Source: Micrasema longulum (taxonomy: Eukaryota > Arthropoda > Insecta > Trichoptera > Brachycentridae). Taken from it: 64,000 nt of DNA. The first letter of the stretch is position 1, and every line of letters begins with the position of its first letter. The notes under the pieces were generated by a model. It was given only the letters and a program-made list of their open reading frames with translations. It was not told where the DNA came from and ran no database searches. Of this stretch, positions 23,060 to 33,240 are shown piece by piece. The translations under genes were made by a program, and so were the position numbers. The DNA is taken from positions 62,001 through 126,000 of the forward strand of contig JAGVSM010004869.1 of assembly GCA_022494885.1 (NCBI GenBank). Direction: 5' to 3'.

Positions 23060-23350
23060 TTAAGGAGATTATTAGGCATAAGGTGGATTGAATTCACAAC
23101 TAATACCGAAGTCCGAGAGGACACAGCAGCCTCCTTTAACGAGCGTCTTGAGGAAGCGGCGGTGGACCGGGTTTGGACACGAGAACCTAAACCCAAGTAA
23201 CCTCTTCTTTACGCCTACGAGCTCACGCCGTTCATGACGATCTTTCGACTTTATTCGTCGGATGTCCATTATTTAAGGGGCACTTGATTGACGCTGGAGA
23301 AGGTCGATAGGGTCTCTTAGAGGCGTCTGGTGATGTCCACACGCTCTACT
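23060..23350. repeat. GC-rich dispersed repeat, partner at 51350-51490
   Basis: CATGACGATCTTTCGACTTT and TAGGGTCTCTTAGAGGCGTC recur at 51358-51460 as GATGACGATCTTTCGGCTTT and TAGGGTCTTTTGGAGGTCTC, in the same orientation. The block is much GC-richer than its flanks. No protein family is recognised; it may be the inner part of a retroposon or a SINE. Confidence 0.55.
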
Positions 23351-23359
23351 TTCGTTAGA

Positions 23360-23970
23360 TTTGTGAGTACCCTGACATTTCATGAACACATAGAGACGTC
23401 AGTGGAAATGCATTGAAGATGTTATTATTTGTTCTGCGTACTGCCAGGGTTTTTGAAAACACCCGCGTACTGAGATCCATCCGTCCAAAATCCAAAAAAA
23501 GTTTCTGATATATCTCTACATGAGAGAGTGTGGGTATTATCCTTGGCTCAACCCGACCAAGTTTCACCATGGTATGCTTGGCTACAACAGTTAAGAGACT
23601 AGAAGGAATGTGTATTTGACTACACATTTTTATCGATTGTTGGTCGGTATGATCGATAATTCTGAAATTATAATGTGCATTGGTTTGTATGTTCCTGATA
23701 ATTACCTAAGACAGCGTCAGCCTAGATTGTTTCATATTCCGATATACAGGACCAATCTGCCTATGGTTATGCTTGTTGAAAGGGCTACCGCTATGCTAAA
23801 CAACATCGCTCTGGATATTGATCTGTTCTATGTATCCGAAGGGGGTTTCCAGAGCAGGATTCTCCTACTACTTTGACATGAGTCTCTTTCATGTATTTTT
23901 TATTTTTTTAAATAATTTGTGCGTATTGAATATATGTTTGTAATGTATATGTTATATTTAAATAAATGAA
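23360..23970 (+). pseudogene. Non-LTR family A copy, heavily decayed
   Basis: After frame corrections: VSTLTFHEHIETSVEM, LFVLRTARVFENTRVLRS, and near the end NYLRQRQPRLFHIPIYRTNL, PMVMLVERATAMLN. The tail at 23940-23975 is TTTAAATAAATGAATTCAAT. An 88-codon open frame at 23610-23876 covers the last part. Inactive. Confidence 0.65.
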
Positions 23971-24114
23971 TTCAATTAAATTAGGAGCGGATGTGTGATG
24001 ATAAACGAATAAGAAGGTAGAAGGTTATGGATTTTAATTGCATAATACTCAAAGCTAGTTAATCGACAATATTTTTGTGTATGAGTATGGTGTAATAATT
24101 TTCAGTCTTTATTA

Positions 24115-24185
24115 CTCTCGAGGGGGTGGAATCCAGCCTTGTCTACAAACATTTGAACGTTCTTGAAATATTGTTGATAAACAAT
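24115..24185 (-). mobile_element. Foldback family 1 end fragment
   Basis: GTGGAATCCAGCCTTGTCTA, CAAACATTTGAACGTTCTTG and AAATATTGTTGATAA are the reversed family 1 terminus. Confidence 0.6.
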
Positions 24186-24800
24186 GTTATTGAATACTGT
24201 ACAAAATAAATCCTTCATAAAAATGGCCCATAATGAGTTTCACATTACATGACTGGAAGTTAGCAGTATGTTACGAATAAATGTATTCGCTTTGAATTTC
24301 GAGTATCATACTCTAATTAATCGAATAATCCTACCCAACAATTTAATGACGTGAAATTGAATAATATGATGCTATTCGTATATTGATTATACCACTGGGA
24401 TCATAATCTACATGGAATATTACTACATAATATAATGTTTATACTGTACAAATATTTGAATTACATATTTCCTTTGCCAAGCTCTATCAAAGGAATACAC
24501 TAAATATCTCAATCATTATTCTGTATTTTTTTGTTTGGTCTTAATATAATTTGCCGCATAGAAGCATAATTTTTTTTTTTCATTCAAGTCTTTATTCAGA
24601 AAAATGAGCTTATTTACCGAGTTTTTCTTACAAAAAATCATGAACAATACATGTAAGTCTCGTTAAACTGTTTTCCAAGCAATTTGTCATCGGATGCTCA
24701 AACATAAGTTTAATATTTTACATGAAAAAGCAACACAAAACGGATACAAATACAAAGAGTGAAATGTCAATACAAAAGTAAAATACATACTTTTGTATGA
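24186..24800. other. AT-rich non-coding stretch
   Basis: No gene or repeat recognised. Confidence 0.45.
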
Positions 24801-25965
24801 TATTTAAAACCAACATTTCACGTCCACCTTGGTAAGCATCGAACTCAGGGCCTAAAGAATGGTAGCAACGTCGTAAACTACTACACAACATCTCCACTCG
24901 ATTGATTTTTTCAGGGTCTTAATCTTTGTGTCCCATTTTCTTGGGATCAGCCCTCTTAGTCCTCAATCTACACGTCGAACTATGAGGTTTTTTGTTTTTT
25001 TATGTTTTACGACCGATTGTCACCTGACGCCGAGACGGAAACCCATCTCGCTAACTGGGGCTTAGGGTGCCACCGTTGGCTATTGTTCCTCCGCTGTCGT
25101 CCTCAACACGACGTCCTGCCCGACGCCGCTCTCTCCCAACAGCCCAAAGCCTCAAGTATTCATACTCATACTAACATAAGCACTGTCTGTGACACTGCGC
25201 GCAAAATGTTGGGATTTGTTCTTCGAACAGCTAAGGTATTCTTGAATACTCGTGTTCTAAGACTTCTTTATAACTCATTGGTGCGAAGCAGACTTGAGTG
25301 TGGATCTCTGATCTGAGCACCCCACGAATTGAAGTACTCTTTTATGCTGGAGATGGTTCAGAAGAAATTTTTAAGGTATCTTTACTCAAGGGAGTGCGGA
25401 TATTATCCGTGGTTGTACCCGTCTGACTTCATACTGGGAATGCTTGGCTACAATAGTTTGGAGAAAAGAAGAAATGCATACTTGCTTATGTATTTTTTCC
25501 GATTGATCCGTGGTATTACGATCAACATAGGTGTAACAGAGACTATTTTTCTTTATGTTCCTCATGACTACCTTAGACATAGACAGCTTAAGCTGTTTTA
25601 TCTTCCTGCTTGCAGAACCAACCTACCGATGGTAATGCCAGTAGGAAGAGCAATGTCTTTACTCAACCGTATCTTTTCGGATATTGCCATCTTTGAATAA
25701 AAGTTCAAAGAGGATATCATTCTTTCTCTATAATTGCTGGGTATTTTTATTTTACCATTTTTGTATATTTAAATTTTAGTATTAATTTTTTCGTTTTACG
25801 TATGCATTAAAATATTTTGTAATGTACATAAACGTTTATAAAATAAATAAATTGAAAATTGAAATCGAAAGTAAGTCCAGGTGGCCAGGGTCTTAATATG
25901 AAAAAATAAACCGAAAAACACTGGTTCAGAGTTCTGGTGCTATTTCACGCACAGAACTGAATTTT
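24800..25965 (-). repeat. SINE-V, long form, split by a chimeric insertion
   Basis: Outer parts 24800-24923 and 25886-25965 are SINE-V on the minus strand: extension with CAGAACTCTGAACCAGTGTT, head with GAGTTCGATGC. They are separated by 962 bp flanked by the 12-bp direct repeat CAGGGTCTTAAT (24912-24923 and 25886-25897), which is the target-site duplication. Confidence 0.7.
24924..25885 (+). mobile_element. Non-LTR family A copy with a foreign 5' part
   Basis: From about 25180 the frame gives ISTVCDTARKMLGFVLRTAK, LYNSLVRSRLECGSLI, a stop (TGA where relatives have TGG, in IIWSPH), then MVQKKFLRYLYSRECGYYPW, SDFILGMLGYN and FYLPACRTNLPMVMPV, ending at 25700. Apart from that one stop this is the best-kept family A C-terminus in the window. 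The 5' part (24924-25170) is much GC-richer and does not match other family A copies, which have SLTFH-type sequence there. The 3' tail is AAATAAATAAATTGAAAATT. Cleanly bounded by 12-bp direct repeats. Confidence 0.75.
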
Positions 25966-26789
25966 TCATCGGCCCGGACATATAAATAAATCGCAGGGAT
26001 ATAAATATTATTTTTTTAAAAATTTTGTAAGTTTATATTTTTTTAATAGAATTCAGCAAAAAAAACAAAGCGAATAAGAAAAAAACATTCAATTATAACA
26101 CACGACCATCTTCTACATGACTTATTTACTTAATCCATGTCCGCTCGCTAGGTGGAGCAAATGGTGTCCACGAAATCTGCGGTCAACTTACATGTGTCCT
26201 CCCAAGTCAAGTTCTAGCTAGCCGTAGACGTTCAGGACTGCGAAAACATTAACTATCTTCCACATACCATGTCTTTGATTGCCAATTTTACGAATACCAT
26301 AAACCATTAGTTTTCGTTTCATTTCTCGATAAAATAAACGATTAATCAGTGACAGAATTGAAAAAAAAAACAATTTTCCGCCATCTATTTTAAGTATTAT
26401 AGCTATCGTAGAATTAAGGCTATAATCAATTAATTATTTGCGTGACTTCTAAATGTGATTTATTCCTAAACTGTCTGTTTGTTACCTTGCGTTTCTGCGA
26501 AAAACGGCTGGAAGGATAGTCTGGTTCACCCCGAAATAAATAATAAAAACACAACTTCGCAAGGCTTATTAAAATGATTGGTGGTGCTCGTTTTTTTTAG
26601 TTTCGATTTTTAAGCTTGCATTAATAAATTGTTGTTAAATATTATTTAAAGTTCGTTCGACGGGTGAAGTTCAATTTTTTTTTTGCTTCTAATTTAACTT
26701 ACATTTTTTCTTTGTTCGTTTGATGATCATAATATTATGAAAACTAAAATATTAAAAATTTACAAAAAATTGCGATCAAATAAGTTTCA
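25966..26789. other. AT-rich non-coding stretch
   Basis: No coding frame or repeat partner was noticed between the SINE end and the dispersed repeat. Confidence 0.4.
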
Positions 26790-26910
26790 AGTTTTTAACT
26801 CTTAAAAGTCTGTGCCACAAATTCTTTTACACGCGATATTGTAACATCGTGTTACTACGAGCAAAATACTAAATATTCTGATGTTCAGACATTTGAAAAA
26901 AAACATATAG
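26790..26910 (-). repeat. Dispersed repeat, inverted partner of 7262-7385
   Basis: Contains TGTAACATCGTGTTACTACG and GATGTTCAGACATTTGAAAA, the reverse of the segment at 7262-7385. It lies directly before a family 1 foldback. Confidence 0.55.
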
Positions 26911-26917
26911 ATATACA

Positions 26918-27415
26918 ATATTTTGAGTTTGTCCAAATTTTTGATAACAAGGACTGGATTCAACTCCCTGGGGAGATGTTTATATTAACATTTTACAAAA
27001 GAGATGAAGAACATTCAAGAGAAGGTAATATAGAAGTCTAGGCATCTACAGGGCTTATGACCTGTCAATGGCTGGTTTAAATATTGTGGATAAATTACCT
27101 GGTCCATGAAGAAGTATAGAAATTGAAAAAAATATATTTTCAGGCGTTGCGTAGTATGTAGGTGAAATAATTCAATTAGATGAATCTCACCCGCATAAAT
27201 AAAGGTTTCAGCTCTTTAACTTCACAAACATCAACAGATGAAAGAATTGAAGGAATATAGATGTCCAAATATAGGCTGAATTGTGAATGTTACACAGTGT
27301 GTTAAGTGGCCACTTAAACCAGCCATTGACAGGTCATAAGCCCTGTAGATGCCTAGACTTCTATATTACCTTCTCTTGAATGTTCTTCATCTCTGTTGTA
27401 AAATGTTAATAAAGA
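26918..27415. mobile_element. Foldback family 1, well-preserved hairpin copy
   Basis: The left end CAATATTTTGAGTTTGTCCA is followed by an arm (26982-27079) that is inverted almost perfectly at 27314-27410. About 235 bp of internal sequence (CTGGTCCATGAAGAAGTATA, GTTTCAGCTCTTTAACTTCA) lies between. The right end lacks the outer 60 bp. The near identity of the arms suggests a fairly recent or gene-converted copy. No protein is encoded. Confidence 0.8.
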
Positions 27416-27634
27416 TATACTGTTCAATAATTCCTTTTTCATAATTTATAATAATAATAGTACAATTTAGGACTGTTATAGTAAAATAAATAAAAAATAC
27501 ACTGGTCATAACTAGCGGCCCTCACGCTTACTGGCAATGATCGACTGATTGAATGAATTTCATATTTTACAAAACAGCGTCTTTGTCTTCCTTGCTATAA
27601 TTTTTATTTTCATAAATTAAAAAAAAAAAAATTA

Positions 27635-27815
27635 AATAAATATTTGCGTTCTTATGATTTACCCAAATATTTCATTTTGAGGGCCATTTTCAACGAGTTG
27701 GAAATAACTCATTATTAGAAAATGGAATCAAGTTGGGGTAGAGTGGGATTCGAACCACAGACCTTTGGTCCGTGAATCCGAAACACTGGCCACAGGAACA
27801 CAACCCGATCAGTTG
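27635..27815 (-). repeat. tRNA-derived SINE, family 2, copy 2
   Basis: Same layout and orientation as 12441-12637: head TGGCCAGTGTTTCGGATTCA, box B GGTTCGAATCC, body ATTTCCAACTCGTTG. Confidence 0.7.
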
Positions 27816-27929
27816 GACAGATTTATTGTGGTGATGGCATAACTTGCATTCGTAAAATTATTCTTCGCATACTAAGAATAAATATTTTTTGTATAAATAT
27901 TTAACATTATTTGGATTTTATTAATTTTT

Positions 27930-28137
27930 TTGTAGACTAGGACTGGATTCAACTCCGTAGGGAGCTATCTATATTAACAACAGAGATGAAGAACATTTAG
28001 GCAGAATTTTAAATATTACAAAGTGTGTAAAGTGGCCACTTAAACCAGCTAATAGTCAGGTCATAAGCCCTGTAGATGCCTAAACTTCCATATTAACTTC
28101 TTTTAAATGTTTTTCATCTCTGTTGTAATGTGTTAAT
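27930..28137. mobile_element. Foldback family 1, copy with deletion
   Basis: The left half (AGGACTGGATTCAACTCCG, CAGAGATGAAGAACATTTAG) fuses to a reversed half (AAGTGGCCACTTAAACCAGC, GTAGATGCCTAAACTTCC, TTCATCTCTGTTGTAATGTG). Confidence 0.7.
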
Positions 28138-28383
28138 AAAATTCAACATATTTATGGAAATTTTACTTTTTAAATCCGATGCAAAAATGTCTATTTAAAG
28201 ATATAAAAAGGGGAAAACTGTAATTTAAATAAATGAGAGAGATAAATCAAGTCTTGTATCCTATGTAAACTCGTGTTACATCATAGCCACACACTAGTTC
28301 ATATGAAAAAAAATACGTACGATACTTAACGTTATATATTATATACTTGACGTTTCTTCCTCTTTGATAGAACAAGATTATCT

Positions 28384-29020
28384 TGCTTATTTATTTATTT
28401 ATTTTAAAGAAACAAACAGTCGATAATGTTACAGTAACATTAAAAAAATAACAGTTTAAAGACAGACCAGCAAAGTTTCTAAAAACGAATCATACATATT
28501 ATTAAATTGTGTTAGAATAAAAGGGTGTGTTTATGTGTATTTGTATGAGAGTAAGTGTAGATGTGTGTTTATGTGTATTAGTGTAGGAGTAAGTGTCCAG
28601 ATGTGTAAGTGTGAGCATCATTAAATAGTAAGTAGGATCGTATCACAGCATAAGGAGTCTTAATTTATTTTTAAATAAATTAAGGGGCATGTTAAATATA
28701 TCAAAAGATGAATAAAAAGCATTAGATTATAGAGCAAGAACGATAGAGGAAAGAGTGTTGTGCATAGCTAGTGCTACAGATTAGCAGATGGAACAAATAC
28801 TTATTTCTTGTCACGCGAAAGGGGACATTAATATTTATTTTGGAGAGAAGGTTAAAAGAGTCTACTTTATTATTTAATAATTTATGTAAATAGCATAATT
28901 CAGATACCGTGCGTCTATTTAGAGAGACAGTTCTTTTTTTCACATTGTATTTTCTTGATAACAAGAATCGACGAATACAGCATAGAAGTTAGAAAAGAGT
29001 GGGTTTCATAGTATGATTCT
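28384..29020 (-). pseudogene. Non-LTR family B fragment
   Basis: The minus-strand frame 28964-28722 reads RRTVSELCYLHKLLNNKVDS, then NVPFRVTRNKYLFHLLICST, then YAQHSFLYRSCS. The 3' untranslated part holds GT-rich simple sequence (28525-28610) and ends in AAATAAATAAATAAG near 28384. Almost the same protein and tail are found at 47274-48049 on the plus strand, so the simple repeat belongs to the element. Confidence 0.75.
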
Positions 29021-29122
29021 TTTGTTTAGTTTAGTGTTGATCAAAAAAATATATTTTTCAAGAAATACATTTTTGTAATGATTAAGGTGTTTATGTTATG
29101 CTATACATTGTATAATTATTTT

Positions 29123-29438
29123 TTAAAAATCCTTTACCCGACGATTCCTGCGATGTAACCGGTTCACTGTGGAACCAAATTCAGAACTCACGATAAAAAG
29201 TAAAAAAAGTAAAGTTTTTATTATTTTTATCTTATACGCAAGTAAATTGTGCGAGTTTTTAAAATTAAAAATGGCGGTCATGGAGCGAAAGGGGAACTCT
29301 GTGAAATTACGCGTTGACCCGTTGCTTTTGTCGTGTTGAATTGTGAGTGAAAATCGTGTATCATATATTGGCGTGCCGCGATGAACTCCCACGTTTTATT
29401 TTATGCCGATTATATTTTTTATTGAATTGTAAAGTAAG
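29123..29438. other. Unassigned stretch before an RTE fragment
   Basis: Contains a short ATG-initiated frame near 29272 (about 22 codons) but nothing supports it as a gene. Confidence 0.3.
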
Positions 29439-29640
29439 TGCAAACAACGAATGTCTCGAGCAAGTAGAAGAATTTGTGCATATGGGAAGCATGTTTTCGA
29501 GAGATGGAAGAGTAGAAAAAGATGTTGAGAGAAGAGTGAATGCGGGCAACAAAATGAACGGAGCACTAAGCACTGTAATTTTTAATAAAAATATGTCAAT
29601 CAAAGCTAACTTGTTAACCTCTCCATTTAAAAGACAACTG
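29439..29640 (+). pseudogene. RTE-like reverse-transcriptase fragment
   Basis: The frame reads NNECLEQVEEFVHMGSMFSR, DGRVEKDVERRVNAGNKMNG and ALSTVIFNKNMSIKANLL. This is the conserved region after the RT core in RTE-type proteins (EQVEEF-YLGS, D-RVE-DVERR--AGN). The related fragment at 55080-55690 continues where this one stops (MSIVAKLAMHSGVLVPTLMY). It is only about 65 codons long and lies 56 bp before host exon A. Confidence 0.75.
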
Positions 29641-29696
29641 TTAAAGAAATGCAATACTATTATGATCACTAATATGAGTATATAATTTGTTTCCAG

Positions 29697-29872
29697 AAAA
29701 GTGATCAAGGACATCAAAACAGAGGTGGTGGCAGGAGCAGAAGGATTATTTGACGTCATTGGTTCTGTGGTGGTGAAGGATGAGGACTTGAATGACTCTG
29801 AAGAGTTTGTCTGCGAGATGAGAGTACCGCAAGCCAATTATACAGCCAGGAAACAGACTATGTACTACCCAG
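29697..29872 (+). CDS. Host gene exon A: end of an immunoglobulin-like domain
   Basis: A 176-bp open segment follows a T-rich acceptor (TTTGTTTCCAG) and ends at a donor (CCAG|GTACAG). It encodes 58 full residues with no stop, including FDVIGSVVVKDEDL and EFVCEMRVPQANYT. The single Cys in EFVCEMRV fits the F strand of an Ig domain, and NYT is a possible N-glycosylation site. Codon use and composition differ from the nearby AT-rich transposon remains, and nothing in it looks like a transposon protein. It begins with one base completing a codon and leaves one base at its end, so upstream exons with the rest of the Ig fold are expected. Its phase fits exons B and C. The Ig call is by motif only; I cannot name the gene. 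It is likely an extracellular adhesion-type protein. Confidence 0.6.
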
Positions 29873-30289
29873 GTACAGTTTCAATACACCTTTACATAAC
29901 TAATAATCTGTACTAGTTTTTACGTACGAGTATTTGTTCAGTTCAGTTCAGCGCCACTTAGAAACGTTTATTTATAAGACAAAATTGACATTGAGGGGAT
30001 CTATAAGCTTATCATCAACCTGACTTGTCAGTTGCACATAGAGATGAGAAAAAATAACAAAAATATTCCCCAGGAATACAAACTCTTTGCAGATAATTAA
30101 GGGAGGAGAAGAATGCATGCACAGAAGCCAACACGTTATCCCCACCCACAAAAATCCCCTCAATGCCTCGGTTTTTCAAAAATTAATTATATTAATGTTT
30201 TTCATTTCCATACACGTTAGTTGAATAAAAAAGAATTTATAAATCTAAAAATTAATACTTTATAAAGAACAGAAAATAAGAACCGTAAA

Positions 30290-30750
30290 TTAGAACAAAG
30301 GAATAAATAAATAGTCTTACAGTGGCTCAGTTAAGCCATGGCATCCCTCCACTCTCTTTTTGACACTAACAAGAGATCTGTAAAACGCAGGAAAATCCAG
30401 ACCAAAAATATCCAAGTCACTTGAAGAGTTTTCTAGTCTACACATTCTTGACATTGGGAAGCCATAGTTAGATTTGGAATTTTTTAGATGCAAAACATTA
30501 TTGTTTCCACGAAAGGGAACATGGATGGAAATTTTTTGTAACAGAGAAGGGACATCACTTATTGAGTTCATTATTATTTTCAAGGTCTAACTCTTTTCTA
30601 CGGTTCTTCAATGAAGACCTTTGTAAACGTTTTTATATATCAGCATCGGAATGGGTTCCTCTTTCGAAGCCGAGCAACCATGCGAACGGACTTTAAATGG
30701 TCAATATGATTCCAATAGTACGAAGACCAAATCAAACTAGCTATAATAAA
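30290..30750 (-). pseudogene. Non-LTR family D fragment
   Basis: Minus-strand order: SLIWSSYYWNHIDHLKSV, WLLGFERGTHSDADIY, then KNRRKELDLEN, ending with FPMSRMCRLENSSSDLDIFG and LSC-type sequence near 30320. Breaks are numerous. MSRMCRLEN is the family D hallmark. Confidence 0.65.
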
Positions 30751-30774
30751 ATAAATATACAAAATTTACATACA

Positions 30775-31240
30775 TATAAAGGCGGGCATATTGCCTTTAG
30801 GCTATTTCTTCCTACCTACCCATACCGTCAAGTTTGAAAAAATTACAAATACATGGATATATTTTATCAGAATTTTATGATTTTGTACAACAATTTAAAC
30901 CAAAAATTTACAATTATAATTTTTTACAAAAATTATGAACAAAAATTAACTTTAAAAAGTACGCTATACTATAAAGAGAGGAGAGGAGAGGTGATAGGAT
31001 GGAAAGGAGAAAGGAACAACTCAAACATTTAGGTAGTGACATTTCTATCTTGATTTAAATATAAATAAAGAAGGGGCGTCTTTAACATAAGTGGGTAGAT
31101 TATACGACATACGAGGAGGCAAGAGCAGTGAAGGGGTATTAAAAAGGTTCTCTCGTTACTAGAGCGAAGAGATAGTCTATGATGTGATAGTGGTTGGAAG
31201 AGCTCTCTCAAATTAATTAAACCAAACAATTTAAAACAGT
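30775..31240 (-). pseudogene. Non-LTR family C fragment
   Basis: The minus-strand frame 31229-31029 includes LSLRSSNERTFLIPLHCSCL and RIIYPLMLKTPLLYLYLNQD. The following untranslated part has GGCAATATGCCCGCC-type sequence ending near 30775. A plus-strand relative is at 33700-34230 and a more distant one at 50705-51265. Confidence 0.6.
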
Positions 31241-31530
31241 GTCAAAAAAGTGTTTGTTTATTATTTTTTATATATTTCGTCTTCAAAAAAGACTTGATTT
31301 ACTTGTATTTAATTTTTTTAAACTTTTATTTTATTGATATTTTTAAGATTTAAAAAAAATATTTTATGTAAACATTATTATATTGTGTTACAAAAATGTT
31401 TAAAGAGAGAAATCCCTGCAAAAAAACTGCTTTTGCAGTTTGGCGGGAATTAAAAAAATTGTTTAGAAGAATGCTTATGTGAAGAAAAAAATAAAAAAAA
31501 ATAAACAGGCGAAGTGAGATAATTCAAAAT
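31241..31530 (+). repeat. Direct repeat, copy 1 (partner 32945-33240)
   Basis: Shares AAAGTGTTT, then TTGTTAC-AAAAT-TTTAAAG, GCAAAAAAACTGCTTT and GCAG-TTGGCGGGAATTAA with the second copy. Moderately diverged. Probably a transposon 5' part because it adjoins family C pieces on both occasions. Confidence 0.55.
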
Positions 31531-31639
31531 ATTGCGAAGAAGTGATAGAATGTGAATGTTTCTTCTATGCCTGATACCTGAGCCAGTTTAATTGCGTGCG
31601 GTATTCAGTTATGTGGTCAAATTACCATACTAATGTTGA

Positions 31640-32095
31640 TGGATACAGAAAATGAAGAAACTTGATGGCATCAGCGACATTTTTCTCGGTCTTTCTCGTT
31701 TTGGTGATCCAATTACAACCAAAACTTGAAGATATGTGTAATATGTTCCATATCACCAGAAGTCAAAATCTGCAATTTATCGAACCTTCTAAGAGCAACT
31801 TTTGTTTTTACGCCCCAATGTCCAGAACGTGTAGATTAGTCAATTTGTCGCACAACTCGGGATTCTTTGGGAAAAATCTTCTCGCTTTCCGTCGATCTTT
31901 TAGATATTTAGACAAGATGGATTGGCATAGCTTAGCTCGAAGTCTTATGTGTTGATGGTGTTCATGAATATATTGTACACCATTTTTTTATTGCCCTTGT
32001 TTGCGTTTTTGTTATTTTTGTTCAGTTTCTTGTACATATGTTTCTTCATATAACTGGTATAACTTCCTTAGGCAGTAATATAATAAATAAATAAT
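31640..32095 (+). pseudogene. Non-LTR family D fragment, plus strand
   Basis: The frame 31662-31955 ends with PSKSNFCFYAPMSRTCRLVN, LSHNSGFFGKNLLAFRRSFR. The tail near 32080-32095 is AATATAATAAATAAATAAT. Same end structure as the minus-strand copies at 15600 and 30290. Confidence 0.7.
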
Positions 32096-32149
32096 TATTT
32101 CGAAGTTTAGAATAATCAACCCACCGTGCATAAGTCTCTATGAATGAAA

Positions 32150-32235
32150 AGAAAGCGACTTCTGAATGTAAAGGTATGGTGGTGTAGCGTTATATCCTCT
32201 CTGTCTATTCCAATGGGATGACGGTGTTTTTTAAA
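32150..32235 (+). repeat. Short RTE-like 3' end fragment
   Basis: TATATCCTCTCTGTCTATTC and GGGATGACGG resemble the end of the RTE-like fragment at 58980-59025 (CTATCCTCTCTGCCTACC, GAAACGGCGTGATGG). Confidence 0.45.
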
Positions 32236-32502
32236 AACAGATATGAAGTTGTGCTAGTTTTTTACATTTAAGAACGCGCAATTATATACTTACGTAAATT
32301 AAAAAGCAAAAAAATGAAAGAAAATTTCACCGAATAAAGAGCTCTTATGGAAAGAAGACCAGGGCGTATATACTCCCACCTCCCACACATAGTGAATAGA
32401 CGACTTCTAGACGAAATAAAAAATAAAGTTTTATTTGTTTCAAAATCTTTTTCTTAAGTTTAACGTGTAAAAAAAAACCCAAACAGTCAAAAAAGTCAAT
32501 AC

Positions 32503-32658
32503 GTTTCTTTTTTGGGTGATACCGTGTGTGTTGGATTTGTTTTAACGTTTCGGCTACCATTGCAAGAGCCATCTTCAGGGTAAACTGAGTGTTTTGTAGA
32601 AAGGTAGCCGAAACGTCGGAACAATTCCAACACACGTGGTATCATCCAAAAAAGAAAC
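32503..32658. mobile_element. Foldback element with 56-bp inverted arms
   Basis: The left arm 32503-32558 (starting GTTTCTTTTTTGGGTGATAC) and right arm 32603-32658 (ending ATCATCCAAAAAAGAAAC) pair with only a few mismatches. The loop is 44 bp. The inner ends ACGTTTCGGCTACC and GGTAGCCGAAACGT match perfectly. This is a small non-autonomous transposon of hairpin type. Confidence 0.8.
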
Positions 32659-32659
32659 A

Positions 32660-32930
32660 TATTTTATTTATTTATCCCCTCACTCGGGTGTCCCGTGCCA
32701 AAGGAAATTTTTAACAAAATGTGAAACATGCCTTAAATTAGCTATTTAACAAAGTTAACACAATAATAACAGTAAAAAATACGTAATTAATTAGGATGGA
32801 TTAATCCAGTCAACCTAATATCATTAACATAATAAACAATAAAAACTTAAATAATCGTAAAAAAACATAACCAATTTAGATAGACCAATTTAATAAATTT
32901 CATAAACAGTACACACATTTTACCTTGATA
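32660..32930 (-). repeat. Probable minus-strand retroposon 3' end
   Basis: Begins ATTTTATTTATTTATCCCCT on the plus strand, like reversed A-rich tails elsewhere in the window, followed by CACTCGGGTGTCCCGTGCC. No frame is readable. Confidence 0.35.
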
Positions 32931-32944
32931 ACAGCGACCGTGAA

Positions 32945-33240
32945 AACCTTCGCACCTAGTTTAAAACAGTGTTCAAAAAGTGTTTTTTATGAATTTTTTT
33001 TTGCTTTTATTTTGTTAATACATTTAAGTTCTTTTTTTATGCACATATTATATTTTGTTACTAAAATATTTAAAGAGATCAAGCCTTGCAAAAAAACTGC
33101 TTTCGCAGCTTGGCGGGAATTAATTGAATGTTTAACAAAATGTTTATGTAAAAAAAAATCTACAAAGAAAATGAAAAATCCTGAAAATAGTAGTAAGCTG
33201 GTTTTGTAGTTACAGAGGTAAGACGACATTGCAAGCTATT
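32945..33240 (+). repeat. Direct repeat, copy 2
   Basis: Second copy of the 31241-31530 repeat. A 94-codon open frame (32925-33209) crosses it. Because the homologous copy 1 is not open in this frame, I regard the frame as accidental. Confidence 0.55.

Noticed and set aside
29361..29837. 158-codon minus-strand frame
   Set aside because: It is antisense to both the RTE fragment and exon A and has low-complexity Ser/Thr-rich content. A shadow of the plus strand.
32925..33209. 94-codon open frame as a gene
   Set aside because: It lies in a direct repeat whose other copy is not open in this frame, so the frame is probably accidental.
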